In this document: positions 8,872-16,538 of the stretch, piece after piece
Layout of the letters: the number at the start of each line of letters is the position of its first letter
Position numbering within the stretch: position 1 is the first letter of the stretch
Assembly: GCA_041740315.1 (NCBI GenBank)
Contig: JBGSMF010000421.1
Span: forward strand, 29,941-93,940
Source of the DNA: JBGSMF01 sp041740315
GTDB taxonomy: Bacteria; Chloroflexota; Anaerolineae; Fen-1058
Length of the DNA: 64,000 nt
Reading direction: 5' to 3'
The notes under the pieces: model-generated
Databases searched by the model: none
The model's input: only the letters and a program-made list of their open reading frames with translations
Told to the model about the DNA's origin: nothing
Translations under genes and position numbers: made by a program

Positions 8872-8918
8872 TTACCTATACCGCCTATACCACCTATACC
8901 GCCTATACCCCTATACCG
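8872..8918. repeat. Tandem 9-bp iterons CC(G/A)CCTATA between the FtsK-like and integrase genes
   Basis: Five near-perfect head-to-tail copies (ACCTATA at 8874, CCGCCTATA at 8881, CCACCTATA at 8890, CCGCCTATA at 8899, CCCCTATA at 8908) fill the 83-bp gap between the two genes. They could be a clt-like loading site for the FtsK-like protein, since in Streptomyces TraB binds short direct repeats next to its gene. An operator for the integrase or replication iterons are also possible. Confidence 0.8.
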
Positions 8919-8936
8919 TCAAAACGGGGCAAAACC

Positions 8937-10322
8937 CTACCCTGTGAGGCCAGCCAGGGCCGCCAGATCGGGCGTGATTTTTCTACTGTCCGTTGCATGT
9001 GCGGGTTTGGTCAGCCAGCCGCGCCGCTCCCATCGCCGCGCCAGCTCTGCCACTTTTCGGTTAGTCATCCCCTGCCCCGCGAAAGCCCGCGCCAGGGTGT
9101 TGACCTTGAAAGCGCCCCCAAGGTCTTGCACAGCATAGCGAACAAGATCACACTCCAAGTCACCCAGGGCCAGGCCGGTCGCCGTGTTGCCAGCCAGCCC
9201 ACGCGCCAGGGCTTGCAGGGCGTCATCACTCAAATAATACCCTTGCAATTCTTGGGGGCCGCTGCCCAACTTGGCAAGCAAGCGCCCCGGTCGGTCTTGC
9301 GGTATATTTTGCGCCCCAGGGCAACCCGCTACTTGGGCCGCGTTACCATCGGCAACCCGAAACACAAGCCGCGTTGTCAGGTTCACATTGACAACACGGG
9401 GCAAGCCGTCAACCGCCGCCGCGTGTTGGGTCGCTGCCCAAAGGATAACCCCCGCGCTCCGCCCCCGCCGTGCTATGGTCTTTTGGCTTTCCTCTATCGC
9501 CCTATTGCCCGCAAAGTCTAGCACTTCGTCAATGACGCACAGCACAAGGGGCAGAGGGTCAGCCGCCCGCCGATTGTAGCCGCCGATGTCACGCGCCCCG
9601 ATTGCCGCTAACAGGTCGCCGCGCCGGTCACATTCCACAGCCAGGGCGTCAAGGGCTTGTTGGGCTTGCGCTTCGGTGTTGGCTATGCTGCCCATCAAGT
9701 GAGGGGCCGCCGCCCAGGGTGTTAATTCGCTCCGCTTGGGGTCAACCAAGACAAGCCGCAAGAGGTCAGGGCTTGCCGACGTTAGCAAAGCCGCCAGCGC
9801 CGTGTGTAGCCAGCTTGACTTGCCCGCCCCCGACGTGCCCACAATCAGACTATGGCCCAGGTCGGGCAGGCTCCGCCACACTGGGCCGGCCCGCCCAACT
9901 CCAAGGGGCACACTCAGGGGGTCAGCCGGTCGGGCGTCAAGGTCAAGCTCCGCAAGCTTTGGCAACCGTTGGGCAGGTTGCGCCGGTTGCAAGCGCACAG
10001 CATACACAAGACCGGGCTTGGTCAAAATAAAAACGTCTTTGCGCGTTGCCGCCGCCAGGGTCGCCTTAACCTTTTGGCTTGCCAGGGCCAACACGTCAAA
10101 ATGATATAGCCGCCCCACGTCAACCGTAAAGCTTGCCCAACTATCGCCCCATAACTCGGCACTCTCAAAGCAAACAGTAAAAAGCCGCCCGTCAAGGTCT
10201 TTGTGTGTAAAGCCCAAACGGTCAAGGGCCGCTAGTATTTGCGCCCCCGCCCGCTCCGCTTCTCGAATTGGCAAGGTGGGCAGGTTGCGCGTGTTGTTTG
10301 TTGTGGTTAGTTGTGCGCTCAT
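8937..10322 (-). CDS. FtsK/SpoIIIE-like DNA translocase (putative conjugal transfer protein)
   Basis: Protein of 461 residues. An N-terminal domain of about 150 residues is followed by an FtsK-type motor: Walker A GTSGAGKSS at 162-170, DPKRSELTPWAAAPHL at about 194-209 and Walker B LVLCVIDEV at about 259. The C-terminal 70 residues look like a winged helix (ECDLVRYAVQDLGGAFKVNTLARAF), as in FtsK-gamma and TraB-type proteins, and probably bind DNA. No transmembrane segments are present, so membrane attachment may come from the neighbouring membrane proteins. Start 10322 has GGAG upstream and an ATGA overlap with the next gene. In AICEs such a protein alone pumps double-stranded DNA between cells; here that is inferred. 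Confidence 0.85.
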   Translation of the reverse strand: MSAQLTTTNNTRNLPTLPIREAERAGAQILAALDRLGFTHKDLDGRLFTVCFESAELWGDSWASFTVDVGRLYHFDVLALASQKVKATLAAATRKDVFILTKPGLVYAVRLQPAQPAQRLPKLAELDLDARPADPLSVPLGVGRAGPVWRSLPDLGHSLIVGTSGAGKSSWLHTALAALLTSASPDLLRLVLVDPKRSELTPWAAAPHLMGSIANTEAQAQQALDALAVECDRRGDLLAAIGARDIGGYNRRAADPLPLVLCVIDEVLDFAGNRAIEESQKTIARRGRSAGVILWAATQHAAAVDGLPRVVNVNLTTRLVFRVADGNAAQVAGCPGAQNIPQDRPGRLLAKLGSGPQELQGYYLSDDALQALARGLAGNTATGLALGDLECDLVRYAVQDLGGAFKVNTLARAFAGQGMTNRKVAELARRWERRGWLTKPAHATDSRKITPDLAALAGLTG

Positions 10323-11044
10323 TTGCCATGCTCCAAAACATAATCTTCAAACATTTGAATTGATACAGGGTCGGTTATCACTTCAAAGTCTAGCCCGCGT
10401 GTGTTGCGTTCTGTAAATTCGCCGTCAATGGCTTGGGCGTCATCCGATGATTGCGCCGGGGGCAGGTCAGCCGGGCCGGTTGCCGCTTTGCTTGCTTTGC
10501 GCTCGATTGCCCGCAAGGTCATCACTACCCGCCCAAAAACAAAAGCCAGGCCAGCCAGGCCCAGGGCAAAAGCCGAGTATAAAAAAACTTCGGTTGCTTG
10601 TGCGCTCCGCTCTTGTCGGTTGCGCTCCGCTTCGGCTTGGGTGTAGGCTTGCTTGGTTGCTTGCGCGTCAATGGCCGCGCTTGTTGCTCTAGCTTGGGCG
10701 TCTTGCGCTTGTTGTGTTGCGGTTGCAAAGACAGCCCCCGCCGTTGCCGTTGCCTCTATCACTTGCCGGGTCGCCATTCCATCAAGGGCTTGCCGGGTTG
10801 CCTGTGCTTCATTCGCTTGGCGTGTGGCAAGGGCCGCTTGGGCTTGCCGGGTTAGCTCTACACTTTGGGCTTGCCGTGTTGCCTGTTGCGCCTGTTGCCA
10901 CTGTTGCGCTTGCGCCGTCGCTACTGCCAAAGTCGCCACGGCTCCATCTATGGGCGATTGCGCCCCGATGGGCAGGGCCAGCCCCAGGGCAACCAAGACG
11001 GCCCCGGCCATTGTCGCCAGTGTAACAACTAGTCGCGCTCTCAT
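10319..11044 (-). CDS. Element membrane protein with coiled-coil ATRQA repeats
   Basis: Unrecognised protein of 241 residues. An N-terminal hydrophobic segment (LVVTLATMAGAVLVALGLAL) is followed by a roughly 110-residue Ala/Gln/Arg/Thr-rich stretch with repeated ATRQA units, likely coiled coil. A second membrane segment lies at about residues 154-178 (VFLYSAFALGLAGLAFVFG), then a charged C-terminal tail. The architecture mirrors the next gene upstream, suggesting a paired membrane assembly. ATGA overlaps on both sides place it in one translationally coupled unit with the FtsK-like gene, so a part in a transfer channel or mating contact is plausible but unproven. Confidence 0.75.
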   Translation of the reverse strand: MRARLVVTLATMAGAVLVALGLALPIGAQSPIDGAVATLAVATAQAQQWQQAQQATRQAQSVELTRQAQAALATRQANEAQATRQALDGMATRQVIEATATAGAVFATATQQAQDAQARATSAAIDAQATKQAYTQAEAERNRQERSAQATEVFLYSAFALGLAGLAFVFGRVVMTLRAIERKASKAATGPADLPPAQSSDDAQAIDGEFTERNTRGLDFEVITDPVSIQMFEDYVLEHGK

Positions 11045-11847
11045 TCGCTTGCCTCTAGTAACTTTTGCTCAAAGCCCGCCACTTGGGCCGGGTCATCAAT
11101 AATCGTTATCTTGGGCAATCGCCCCGCAACACCCGCCCCCGCGCTAATGGCCGCCGTGATTAACTTGGCGGTATCCTCTGGCTTGCGCGTTTCACTCACA
11201 CCAAACAGGGCTTGGGGTCGGGTCGCCGCGCTCATAAGTTGCACGGCTTGGGCTTGGCTTGCAATCTGGACATGCGCCCCTTCAGTTGCCGACAATGGAG
11301 CGTCAACCGTTGCTTGGCCGATGGGCAGGCCGGCCCGCTCCGCCACTGCCCCCGCTATGCTTGGGGTCGTATATATGGTGGTAGGGCCAATGGCCCGGTT
11401 TGGGTCGTGGACTATAACGCCCCCCGCCACAGGCTTGACAATGACCGGGAAAATGCCCGCCGCATTGGGCCGGGTTTCATTCGCCCGCTTGTTTACCCAT
11501 CCGACAAGCGCCAGCGCCAGCCCTACACAGGCAATCAAAACGCCAGCGCCCAGGCCAATATAGGTCAATCGCTTGCCCATCGCCGCCGCCGCTCTGGCGT
11601 CATTCTCAGCTTGGGCGTCAATGGCCGCTTTGTCAGCCAGCGCCTTTGCTCTAGCTGCCTCTTGTTGGGCCAGGAGGGCAACCCGCGCCGCGTTCGCCTC
11701 TGCCTGCGGATTGTGGGCAACCAGCCCGCCGTCATTCCACTGGAAAGTGTAACCCGCTATGCTTGCACTACCCGCACAAATGACCGCACCAATAATGGCA
11801 AGCAAGATAATGACCGTCAAGATGTTTGCCGCGCTTTGTTGCCGCAT
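11041..11847 (-). CDS. Element membrane protein, two transmembrane segments
   Basis: Unrecognised protein of 268 residues. The first membrane segment is at about residues 8-32 (ILTVIILLAIIGAVICAG), then an Ala-rich coiled-coil section (AARVALLAQQEAARAKALAD), a second membrane segment at about 96-116 and a soluble C-terminal domain of about 150 residues with no motif I know. It has the same layout as its downstream partner and overlaps it by ATGA. Position between the FtsK-like and DUF2637 genes suggests a role in transfer or intercellular spread. Confidence 0.7.
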   Translation of the reverse strand: MRQQSAANILTVIILLAIIGAVICAGSASIAGYTFQWNDGGLVAHNPQAEANAARVALLAQQEAARAKALADKAAIDAQAENDARAAAAMGKRLTYIGLGAGVLIACVGLALALVGWVNKRANETRPNAAGIFPVIVKPVAGGVIVHDPNRAIGPTTIYTTPSIAGAVAERAGLPIGQATVDAPLSATEGAHVQIASQAQAVQLMSAATRPQALFGVSETRKPEDTAKLITAAISAGAGVAGRLPKITIIDDPAQVAGFEQKLLEASE

Positions 11848-11859
11848 GGCTCACCCCCT

Positions 11860-12741
11860 CTAGTTTGTGACCGGCTCATTGACCGGCTCACTTGATACCG
11901 CCAAAGTCTCAAATAACACTGGCTCCAAACCATGACCATTTCGCTTGATACGGCCCGCCTGGCTCAGTTCGGCCACGTCGCGCTTGATAGTTGCGACTGA
12001 CACCCCCAACCGCTGCGCCAGGTCGGGATAACTGATACCGCGCTCCGATTCGATGATACCGACAAGTTGCGCCTGCCTTGTTTCCTTTTGCGCCTGCCTG
12101 GTATCATTCGCCAGGCCCAGGGCTTCGAGGTCGCCGGGCACAAAGCCGCCCGCCGTGATACCGTCGCCGGTGTCATTTGCCGACAAAACGCCCCGCTTGA
12201 CGGCCCGCCGCTCTTTTTTCAAAGTGTCAATTTCAGCCGCCAGGGTATCACGTTGGGCGCTCAAATTGTCGGCTTGTTGGCCCAGGTCGGTTAACTCGGC
12301 TTGCGCCAGTGATACCGCCTCTTGCATAGTTCGCAAGGTTTGTGATACTCCGCTCCGCCGCACTTCGCTTTTGACTTGGCTCATTAGAGTTTCAAAGCTC
12401 AATAGCAGGGCAACCGGGGCCACACTGGCAATGATACGGGCCAGCAAGTCAGCGGGTGCATGGGCAATGTTTAGCCCAACACTAGCCGCCGAAAAGATCA
12501 CGACCAAAGCAAAGGGCCACAAGGCCCGCTCACCTAAAAGGCTATTGCGTAACACGGCCAAGCTAAACACAACCAGCGCCCCATCTACCACGAAAGGCCA
12601 CAAAAAGCCCAGGCGGGCGTCAATGGCCCCGCTGCCCACAGCCAGGGCCAGCAAGTTGTCATAGCTCAAAACAAATGAGACAACCGCCAGGGCAAAAACC
12701 AAACCACTGCTTGCTATTGAAATAACCTTTGTCGCTTTCAT
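11860..12741 (-). CDS. DUF2637-like (Spd-type) membrane protein with C-terminal winged helix
   Basis: Protein of 293 residues. The first 130 residues match the DUF2637 pattern: four membrane segments with FVLSYDNLLALA, LWPFVVDGALVVFSLAVL, SVGLNIAHAP and PVALLLSFETL. DUF2637 proteins are typical of actinobacterial conjugative plasmids and AICEs, where relatives take part in plasmid spread. A coiled coil (about 145-180) leads to a C-terminal HTH (YPDLAQRLGVSVATIKRDVAELSQAGRIKR), probably DNA-binding. The ribosome site GGAGGGGATAAGG before ATG 12741 is strong. This gene is the best single indicator that the element is AICE-like. Confidence 0.8.
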   Translation of the reverse strand: MKATKVISIASSGLVFALAVVSFVLSYDNLLALAVGSGAIDARLGFLWPFVVDGALVVFSLAVLRNSLLGERALWPFALVVIFSAASVGLNIAHAPADLLARIIASVAPVALLLSFETLMSQVKSEVRRSGVSQTLRTMQEAVSLAQAELTDLGQQADNLSAQRDTLAAEIDTLKKERRAVKRGVLSANDTGDGITAGGFVPGDLEALGLANDTRQAQKETRQAQLVGIIESERGISYPDLAQRLGVSVATIKRDVAELSQAGRIKRNGHGLEPVLFETLAVSSEPVNEPVTN

Positions 12742-12746
12742 TGTCC

Positions 12747-12923
12747 TTATCCCCTCCGCCGCGCCGACTTGGGCCGGCTCAGTCGGTCAATCAGCCGATC
12801 AATGGCCGCCATGCCTTCAAGTAAATCAAAGGTTGCCCGCCGCTGCTTTTCCATCCGGGCACCCGCTGCTTGTGCTTTCGCCTTGGTCGCCTTCAAAAAC
12901 TTTAGATCGTCCTTTGTAGCCAT
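12747..12923 (-). CDS. Small basic element protein
   Basis: Unrecognised protein of 58 residues, starting MATKDDLKFLKATKAK and ending in the basic tail SRPKSARRRG; Lys/Arg/Ala-rich and probably helical. I prefer the ATG at 12923, which has GGAGGG ten bases upstream, over the in-frame ATG at 12941. It lies five bases before the DUF2637 gene and is likely the first gene of the transfer operon. Confidence 0.6.
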   Translation of the reverse strand: MATKDDLKFLKATKAKAQAAGARMEKQRRATFDLLEGMAAIDRLIDRLSRPKSARRRG

Positions 12924-12963
12924 TTGCCTTTTACCCTCCATTTCGACTAGGCCGGTTAAACAA

Positions 12964-12991
12964 AATGACCGGCTTGGTTATGCCGGTCATT
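12964..12991. promoter_or_regulatory. Perfect 10-bp inverted repeat upstream of the transfer operon
   Basis: AATGACCGGC / GCCGGTCATT with an 8-base spacer, 40 bp upstream of the small basic gene. There is no T-run on the minus strand. Position suggests an operator or leader hairpin for the transfer operon; nothing identifies the binding protein. Confidence 0.55.
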
Positions 12992-13005
12992 CATTGCAAA
13001 GGCTC

Positions 13006-13113
13006 TTGCGGTATGGTAGCCGCTTTGGTATAATCAGGTCAGCCATTGCGCCGATGATACCGGCGTGATGTGCGAGGGGTCGTGTTGTGCTTCCAACACT
13101 TCACGGCCCCGAC
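13006..13113 (+). ncRNA. Candidate small structured RNA, opposite to the surrounding genes
   Basis: TTGCGG at 13006-13011, a 17-bp spacer and TATAAT at 13029-13034 preceded by TGG form a good sigma-70 promoter on the plus strand, where no gene follows. The putative transcript from about 13041 contains a small hairpin (CGCCG...CGGCG) and a larger one at 13079-13113 (GGGGTC...GGCCCC enclosing GTGTTG...CAACAC). It could be a regulatory or countertranscribed RNA. No poly-T terminator is present, so the 3' end is uncertain. Confidence 0.4.
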
Positions 13114-13121
13114 TTGCTTAA

Positions 13122-13346
13122 CTACTCGATGGGTCTACCCCTTGGCTTGCGCCCGCGTTTCTTGGGCGTGTAGCTGCTCAGGCTATCCCGCTTGACCAAT
13201 GTCATGCGGGGAGTAACCTTGATTGCCTCTAGTACACCTTGCGATACAAGCAAATTGACATGGCGTGACGTTATCCCTAAAATCGCGCCAGCCTCTTTTG
13301 TCGTAACCCATTCGCTTATTGGTGTATCGCCCTGTTGCTTTGCCAT
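13122..13346 (-). CDS. Excisionase-like helix-turn-helix protein
   Basis: Protein of 74 residues with an HTH_17/MerR-like DNA-binding fold: ISEWVTTKEAGAILGITSRHVNLLVSQGVLEAIKV, then a basic tail KKRGRKPRGRPIE. Such proteins act as excisionases (recombination directionality factors) or transcriptional regulators of mobile elements. It has its own strong promoter with an overlapping palindrome, so autoregulation is likely. It stands alone between the transfer and replication blocks, a suitable place for a switch. Confidence 0.75.
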   Translation of the reverse strand: MAKQQGDTPISEWVTTKEAGAILGITSRHVNLLVSQGVLEAIKVTPRMTLVKRDSLSSYTPKKRGRKPRGRPIE

Positions 13347-13355
13347 AATGAAATT

Positions 13356-13397
13356 ATCCTACATAGGATATTATACATCCTTTGGGCAAGATGTCAA
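13356..13397 (-). promoter_or_regulatory. Sigma-70 promoter with overlapping operator palindrome
   Basis: On the minus strand TTGACA (complement of 13392-13397), a 16-bp spacer and TATAAT (complement of 13370-13375) precede the excisionase-like gene. Directly after the -10 lies the palindrome ATCCTA-CA-TAGGAT (13356-13369), placed to block transcription. Probably the autoregulated promoter of the gene at 13122-13346. Confidence 0.75.
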
Positions 13398-13467
13398 GTG
13401 CTCGCAACCTTAAAAAATCTAGGGCCGTGTGTATTCAATTTTCAAAGTGCAAATTTTGGAGTATGCC

Positions 13468-13499
13468 GGCCAGCCAACCGGGGCCAGCCGCCAGGCTAC
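13468..13499. repeat. Element-internal repeat, copy 1
   Basis: A 32-base GC-rich segment built on GGCCAGCC, in the otherwise gene-free 13347-13616. A 31-base copy differing at only a few bases is at 22937-22967, also intergenic. Function unknown. Confidence 0.7.
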
Positions 13500-13616
13500 C
13501 CCCTCCAAAATCACAAGGTTGCCCCCTCTGGGGGCCGGGCACCCCATGCCGGCCCGGCCCCTGAAGCAAGGAGGAAGGGTAAAAACGCCCTCACACATGG
13601 CTACAAAGCCACAATT

Positions 13617-14087
13617 TTATGTTTCCAAAATGCCCAGCCGTGCGCCACGTTTTGTCTTTGATAGTTCCATGTCAATCGCATTAATGCCGGCGTTCAGGTC
13701 GGCTATCTGGCGCTCAAATTTTTCAACCAGCCGCCGCGCACCACTGGCGCTACCATCAAAGGCCGCCGCCTGTGCAAGCTCGGCCCGCGCCGCTGCGAGG
13801 TCTTGGGCAAGCTGCGATTTTTGAGCGTACAAAGCCTTTTGCTTCTTCAACAAATTCGCAACCTTGACCTTTTCCTCGGCGTGCCTCTTTACCTTTTCCG
13901 CTCGCTCCGATTTTGCCCTGGCCGCCCGGTCGGCTTCGGCCCGCGCCAAAATTTCGGGGTCTATTGGCACTGGCTTTATCAGCCGCGTCATAATCGGGCC
14001 ACCCAGGCCGGGGGGGTCTAATGGAATATTCCCGCTGGGTTCCGTGTATATCACATTAAAAAAACGGCCCTGCTTGCTTTCGTTCAT
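13617..14087 (-). CDS. Coiled-coil protein of the element
   Basis: Unrecognised protein of 156 residues. After a 35-residue N-terminus it is almost wholly charged helix (ARAEADRAARAKSERAEKVK, then LLKKQKALYAQKSQLAQDLA), a likely long coiled coil. No membrane segment. Start 14087 has AGGTGGGCGA upstream and overlaps the previous stop by ATGA, so it is coupled to the two genes before it, the DdrB/ParB-like protein and a 65-residue protein. Confidence 0.65.
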   Translation of the reverse strand: MNESKQGRFFNVIYTEPSGNIPLDPPGLGGPIMTRLIKPVPIDPEILARAEADRAARAKSERAEKVKRHAEEKVKVANLLKKQKALYAQKSQLAQDLAAARAELAQAAAFDGSASGARRLVEKFERQIADLNAGINAIDMELSKTKRGARLGILET

Positions 14088-14281
14088 TCGCCCACCTGCA
14101 TTTTTGCGCGTTTAACCAGTTCCAAAATGCTGTCACCTGGCTGGGGGTCAACCATCTTTCGTTCGGGATCGGCTACAATGTCAGAGTGTAGCGCCGCCGT
14201 TAGACTGTCGGGGTCAATACGTTTTTCCCCAGGCCGTTTTTTGCGGAGTGGGGGGATAACTATAATACGCTGCCTGCTCAT
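14084..14281 (-). CDS. Small hypothetical protein of the element
   Basis: Unrecognised protein of 65 residues, basic at its N-terminus (MSRQRIIVIPPLRKKRPGEKR). It overlaps both neighbours by ATGA, which strongly supports that it is translated. No domain is recognisable. Confidence 0.6.
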   Translation of the reverse strand: MSRQRIIVIPPLRKKRPGEKRIDPDSLTAALHSDIVADPERKMVDPQPGDSILELVKRAKMQVGE

Positions 14282-15891
14282 TCCGTCACCTCCAAAAGTT
14301 TGCTTAACATTTGCTCATAATCCAAACCGCCCACACCAAACATCGTCATTTGGTTTGGGTCGGGTTGGTCAATAACCGTTTGCGCGTACCGCTCGAATAG
14401 TGACCTGATGGCTTTGGGTGAACGTGATACCCGGTCAAGGTGCCCCAAAAGCCGCTCCTGGTTGTGCGTCAATTCCCGGCCAAACAAAGCACCTTGGGCC
14501 AGATAATCAGAAACTTTAATTTTGCTTTCACGCAACCGGGCCAGCATGTCAACCGCCCTGCTCAAATCACCCGACATGGACAAGTCGCGTTTGCGTTGCC
14601 CCGTTGCTATTAGATTTTCAGCATGTGCCAGTCGGGGCAAAGCGCCAGATAATGCGGTTTCAAAATTCTTGATACCACTATCAAGGCTCTCTAAAAACGC
14701 CTCTGAAAGTCGCTCGCCTGCTTCGCCGGGGAATACTTTAGAAAAAACCGCCGCTTTGATTCGCCAAAGACCTTGGCGGTTTAGTGTGCCGTCGCTTCGC
14801 ATGATGGTTGCCCGCTCATTGTCTGACAGTGTGCCGGTAAATGCTTTTACAAAATCACTGTTTGCGCTTGTCCTCAATGCCTCATCAATTGTTTGGTCAT
14901 CACCGACTTGTAACCGCTGTAAATGGTTTGTTGTCAGCCGGGCCGCGTCTACCCGCGCTTGCTCTAGTGGGGACATGGACAACACCGGGGGGCTGTTTGC
15001 TTCTCTGGCAAAGCCGGCCCGGTCGGTGTCTGTTATTCGCTCTCTCACCAAAACAGGATTGCTCATGCCGGCCATGTCGGCTTCGGTCAAGCCATATTCT
15101 GCCAAGTTTTGCCGCAAGACCTCTTGATACTCTGCCCACTTTTCGGGGTATGCTTCGGCTGCCTTCCGTAGTGCCATAGTCCGGCCATTGCCGCTTTCAA
15201 CCACGTTGTCACCGCCTACGATGGGTGTACCCTGTTGCAAACTGTGAAAATCCCAAACGAGTGATTCAGGCACGAGATCACGCGCCACAGCGTCAACCTG
15301 TGTTTTGCTGGCCGCCCGGTTTCTTAACCTTGGCTGCAACTCTTGAGGATAGTCAGGATTAACCGCTCCATTGTCCAGATTTGACGTTACAAGGTTGCCC
15401 AAGTCAACCAGCCGGGTCCGAAACCTGTACCGATTATTGGGGTCTACTCCAAAAGCCTCCGTTTCGTTGCCGGCCTTACCCCCTTTTGGGTTTTGATCTT
15501 CCCTCCATCGCGCCATGCCGCCGCGCCCATGCACACTCTGGGGGGTGCCGGTGCCGGGGTGTGGGCCGGGGCCATAATTGGCCGCTATCGGCTCAGGCCC
15601 CTCCAAAAATCCGAGCTGGTCTAAAATGTCAATCACCTCTAGGGCGTGCAAGGTCATGGTGGCCCTAACATCGGTTGGCATGGCCTTGTCCACATCAAAC
15701 AAAACCGTGTACTGGCTCATATCCGGCTCGTTTCCATTGGCCGCAATAAACAGCGCCCGGTCTGCAATGGCTCGCCGCTCGGTGGGCGTCCGTTTTTCTA
15801 GCCACAAGACGGCCTTTTTGACCGCCGCCGCATGTTGCGCCTTTTGGCGTTCGTCATCAAGAGATTGTTTGACCTGTTGTAAAATGTTCAT
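14278..15891 (-). CDS. DdrB/ParB-like superfamily protein
   Basis: Protein of 537 residues. The section from about residue 150 has the DdrB-like ParB superfamily signature: FRTRLVDLGNLVTSN, DLVPESLVWDFHSLQQGTPIVGG and the hallmark ESGNGRTMALRKAAEAYPEKW. Relatives occur in phages and plasmids and may act as nucleases or in DNA partition and repair; the exact activity here is unknown. I placed the start at MNILQQV (15891), with GGAG eight bases upstream, not the longer in-frame ATG at 15942. It heads a three-gene overlapping cluster. Confidence 0.75.
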   Translation of the reverse strand: MNILQQVKQSLDDERQKAQHAAAVKKAVLWLEKRTPTERRAIADRALFIAANGNEPDMSQYTVLFDVDKAMPTDVRATMTLHALEVIDILDQLGFLEGPEPIAANYGPGPHPGTGTPQSVHGRGGMARWREDQNPKGGKAGNETEAFGVDPNNRYRFRTRLVDLGNLVTSNLDNGAVNPDYPQELQPRLRNRAASKTQVDAVARDLVPESLVWDFHSLQQGTPIVGGDNVVESGNGRTMALRKAAEAYPEKWAEYQEVLRQNLAEYGLTEADMAGMSNPVLVRERITDTDRAGFAREANSPPVLSMSPLEQARVDAARLTTNHLQRLQVGDDQTIDEALRTSANSDFVKAFTGTLSDNERATIMRSDGTLNRQGLWRIKAAVFSKVFPGEAGERLSEAFLESLDSGIKNFETALSGALPRLAHAENLIATGQRKRDLSMSGDLSRAVDMLARLRESKIKVSDYLAQGALFGRELTHNQERLLGHLDRVSRSPKAIRSLFERYAQTVIDQPDPNQMTMFGVGGLDYEQMLSKLLEVTE

Positions 15892-15916
15892 GTAACATAC
15901 TCCAAAGTCAGGATGG

Positions 15917-16138
15917 TCAGGATAACCGAACGGCGTAACCATGCCGCTCGATTTCCGCTAGAATGTTTGCCGGCTCCCTGCCATTGGCCGGCAATGTAAC
16001 CAGCGTTTTAACCGACTGGGGCAAATTCAATTTTGCCCGGTCAGGGCAAGCGCCCCGATAAATCACCGTTGCAACCGTCACTACTGGCATGGCTTCGGCT
16101 TCGAGGTCGGCCAATCGTTTGTCAAGTTTTTTGCTCAC
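15917..16138 (-). CDS. Small hypothetical protein of the element
   Basis: Unrecognised protein of 73 residues (MSKKLDKRLADLEAEAMPVV...). The first 15 residues suggest a short amphipathic helix, followed by a beta-rich core. It overlaps the HTH gene upstream by ATGA and precedes the DdrB/ParB-like gene by 25 bp. Confidence 0.6.
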   Translation of the reverse strand: MSKKLDKRLADLEAEAMPVVTVATVIYRGACPDRAKLNLPQSVKTLVTLPANGREPANILAEIERHGYAVRLS

Positions 16139-16518
16139 ATTTTCCCCTTTCGCGCTTGTGCCTCAAGCGCCGCTATACGTTGTTCAAAATCATGCAATTG
16201 CTTCAAGTCGAAAAGCCGGGCCAGGCAAATGTCAGCCGCCCTAATTTTGGTGCTTTGGCTTGCGTTTTGGTCGGCCATTGCCGCCCGCAATGTTTCAACC
16301 GCTTTGCCGGTCAGGCCGGCCAGCTTGGTTATAGCCGTGTCAATGGCCCGCGCCTGTGCCTCATTCAATGCCGCGCAAAAATCGCCGTTGTCTAACCATC
16401 GGTGTAACGTGCGCTCACCTATGCCTGCATTTTTTGCTGCCCCCTCTATGGTCGGCTCCGCCAAAAGCGCCGCAATTGCCCGCCTTTGTTTTGGTGTTAA
16501 GTTGCCATTTGTTGCCAT
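16135..16518 (-). CDS. Helix-turn-helix protein (phBC6A51/terminase-small-subunit-like fold)
   Basis: Protein of 127 residues. LTPKQRRAIAALLAEPTIEGAAKNAGIGERTLHRWL is a typical HTH of the phBC6A51 type, followed by a helical region that resembles small DNA-binding subunits common in mobile elements, and a C-terminal coiled coil. I chose MATNGN (16518) because an upstream start at 16560 would overlap the previous gene and add no conserved sequence. Despite similarity to terminase small subunits, no large terminase is present, so a regulator or origin-binding role is more likely. Confidence 0.65.
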   Translation of the reverse strand: MATNGNLTPKQRRAIAALLAEPTIEGAAKNAGIGERTLHRWLDNGDFCAALNEAQARAIDTAITKLAGLTGKAVETLRAAMADQNASQSTKIRAADICLARLFDLKQLHDFEQRIAALEAQARKGKM

Positions 16519-16538
16519 AAGTTGCCAAGCCAATTCCG

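Noticed and set aside
8761..9138. Plus-strand open frame with a Pro-Ile repeat (PIPPIPPIPP)
   Set aside because: It is the shadow of the 9-bp iterons and of the FtsK-like gene; both overlapped genes on the minus strand have clear motifs.
10401..11102. Plus-strand frames opposite the membrane protein genes, Cys/Ala-rich
   Set aside because: Composition is that of the complement of Ala/Gln repeats; the minus-strand genes are coupled by ATGA overlaps.
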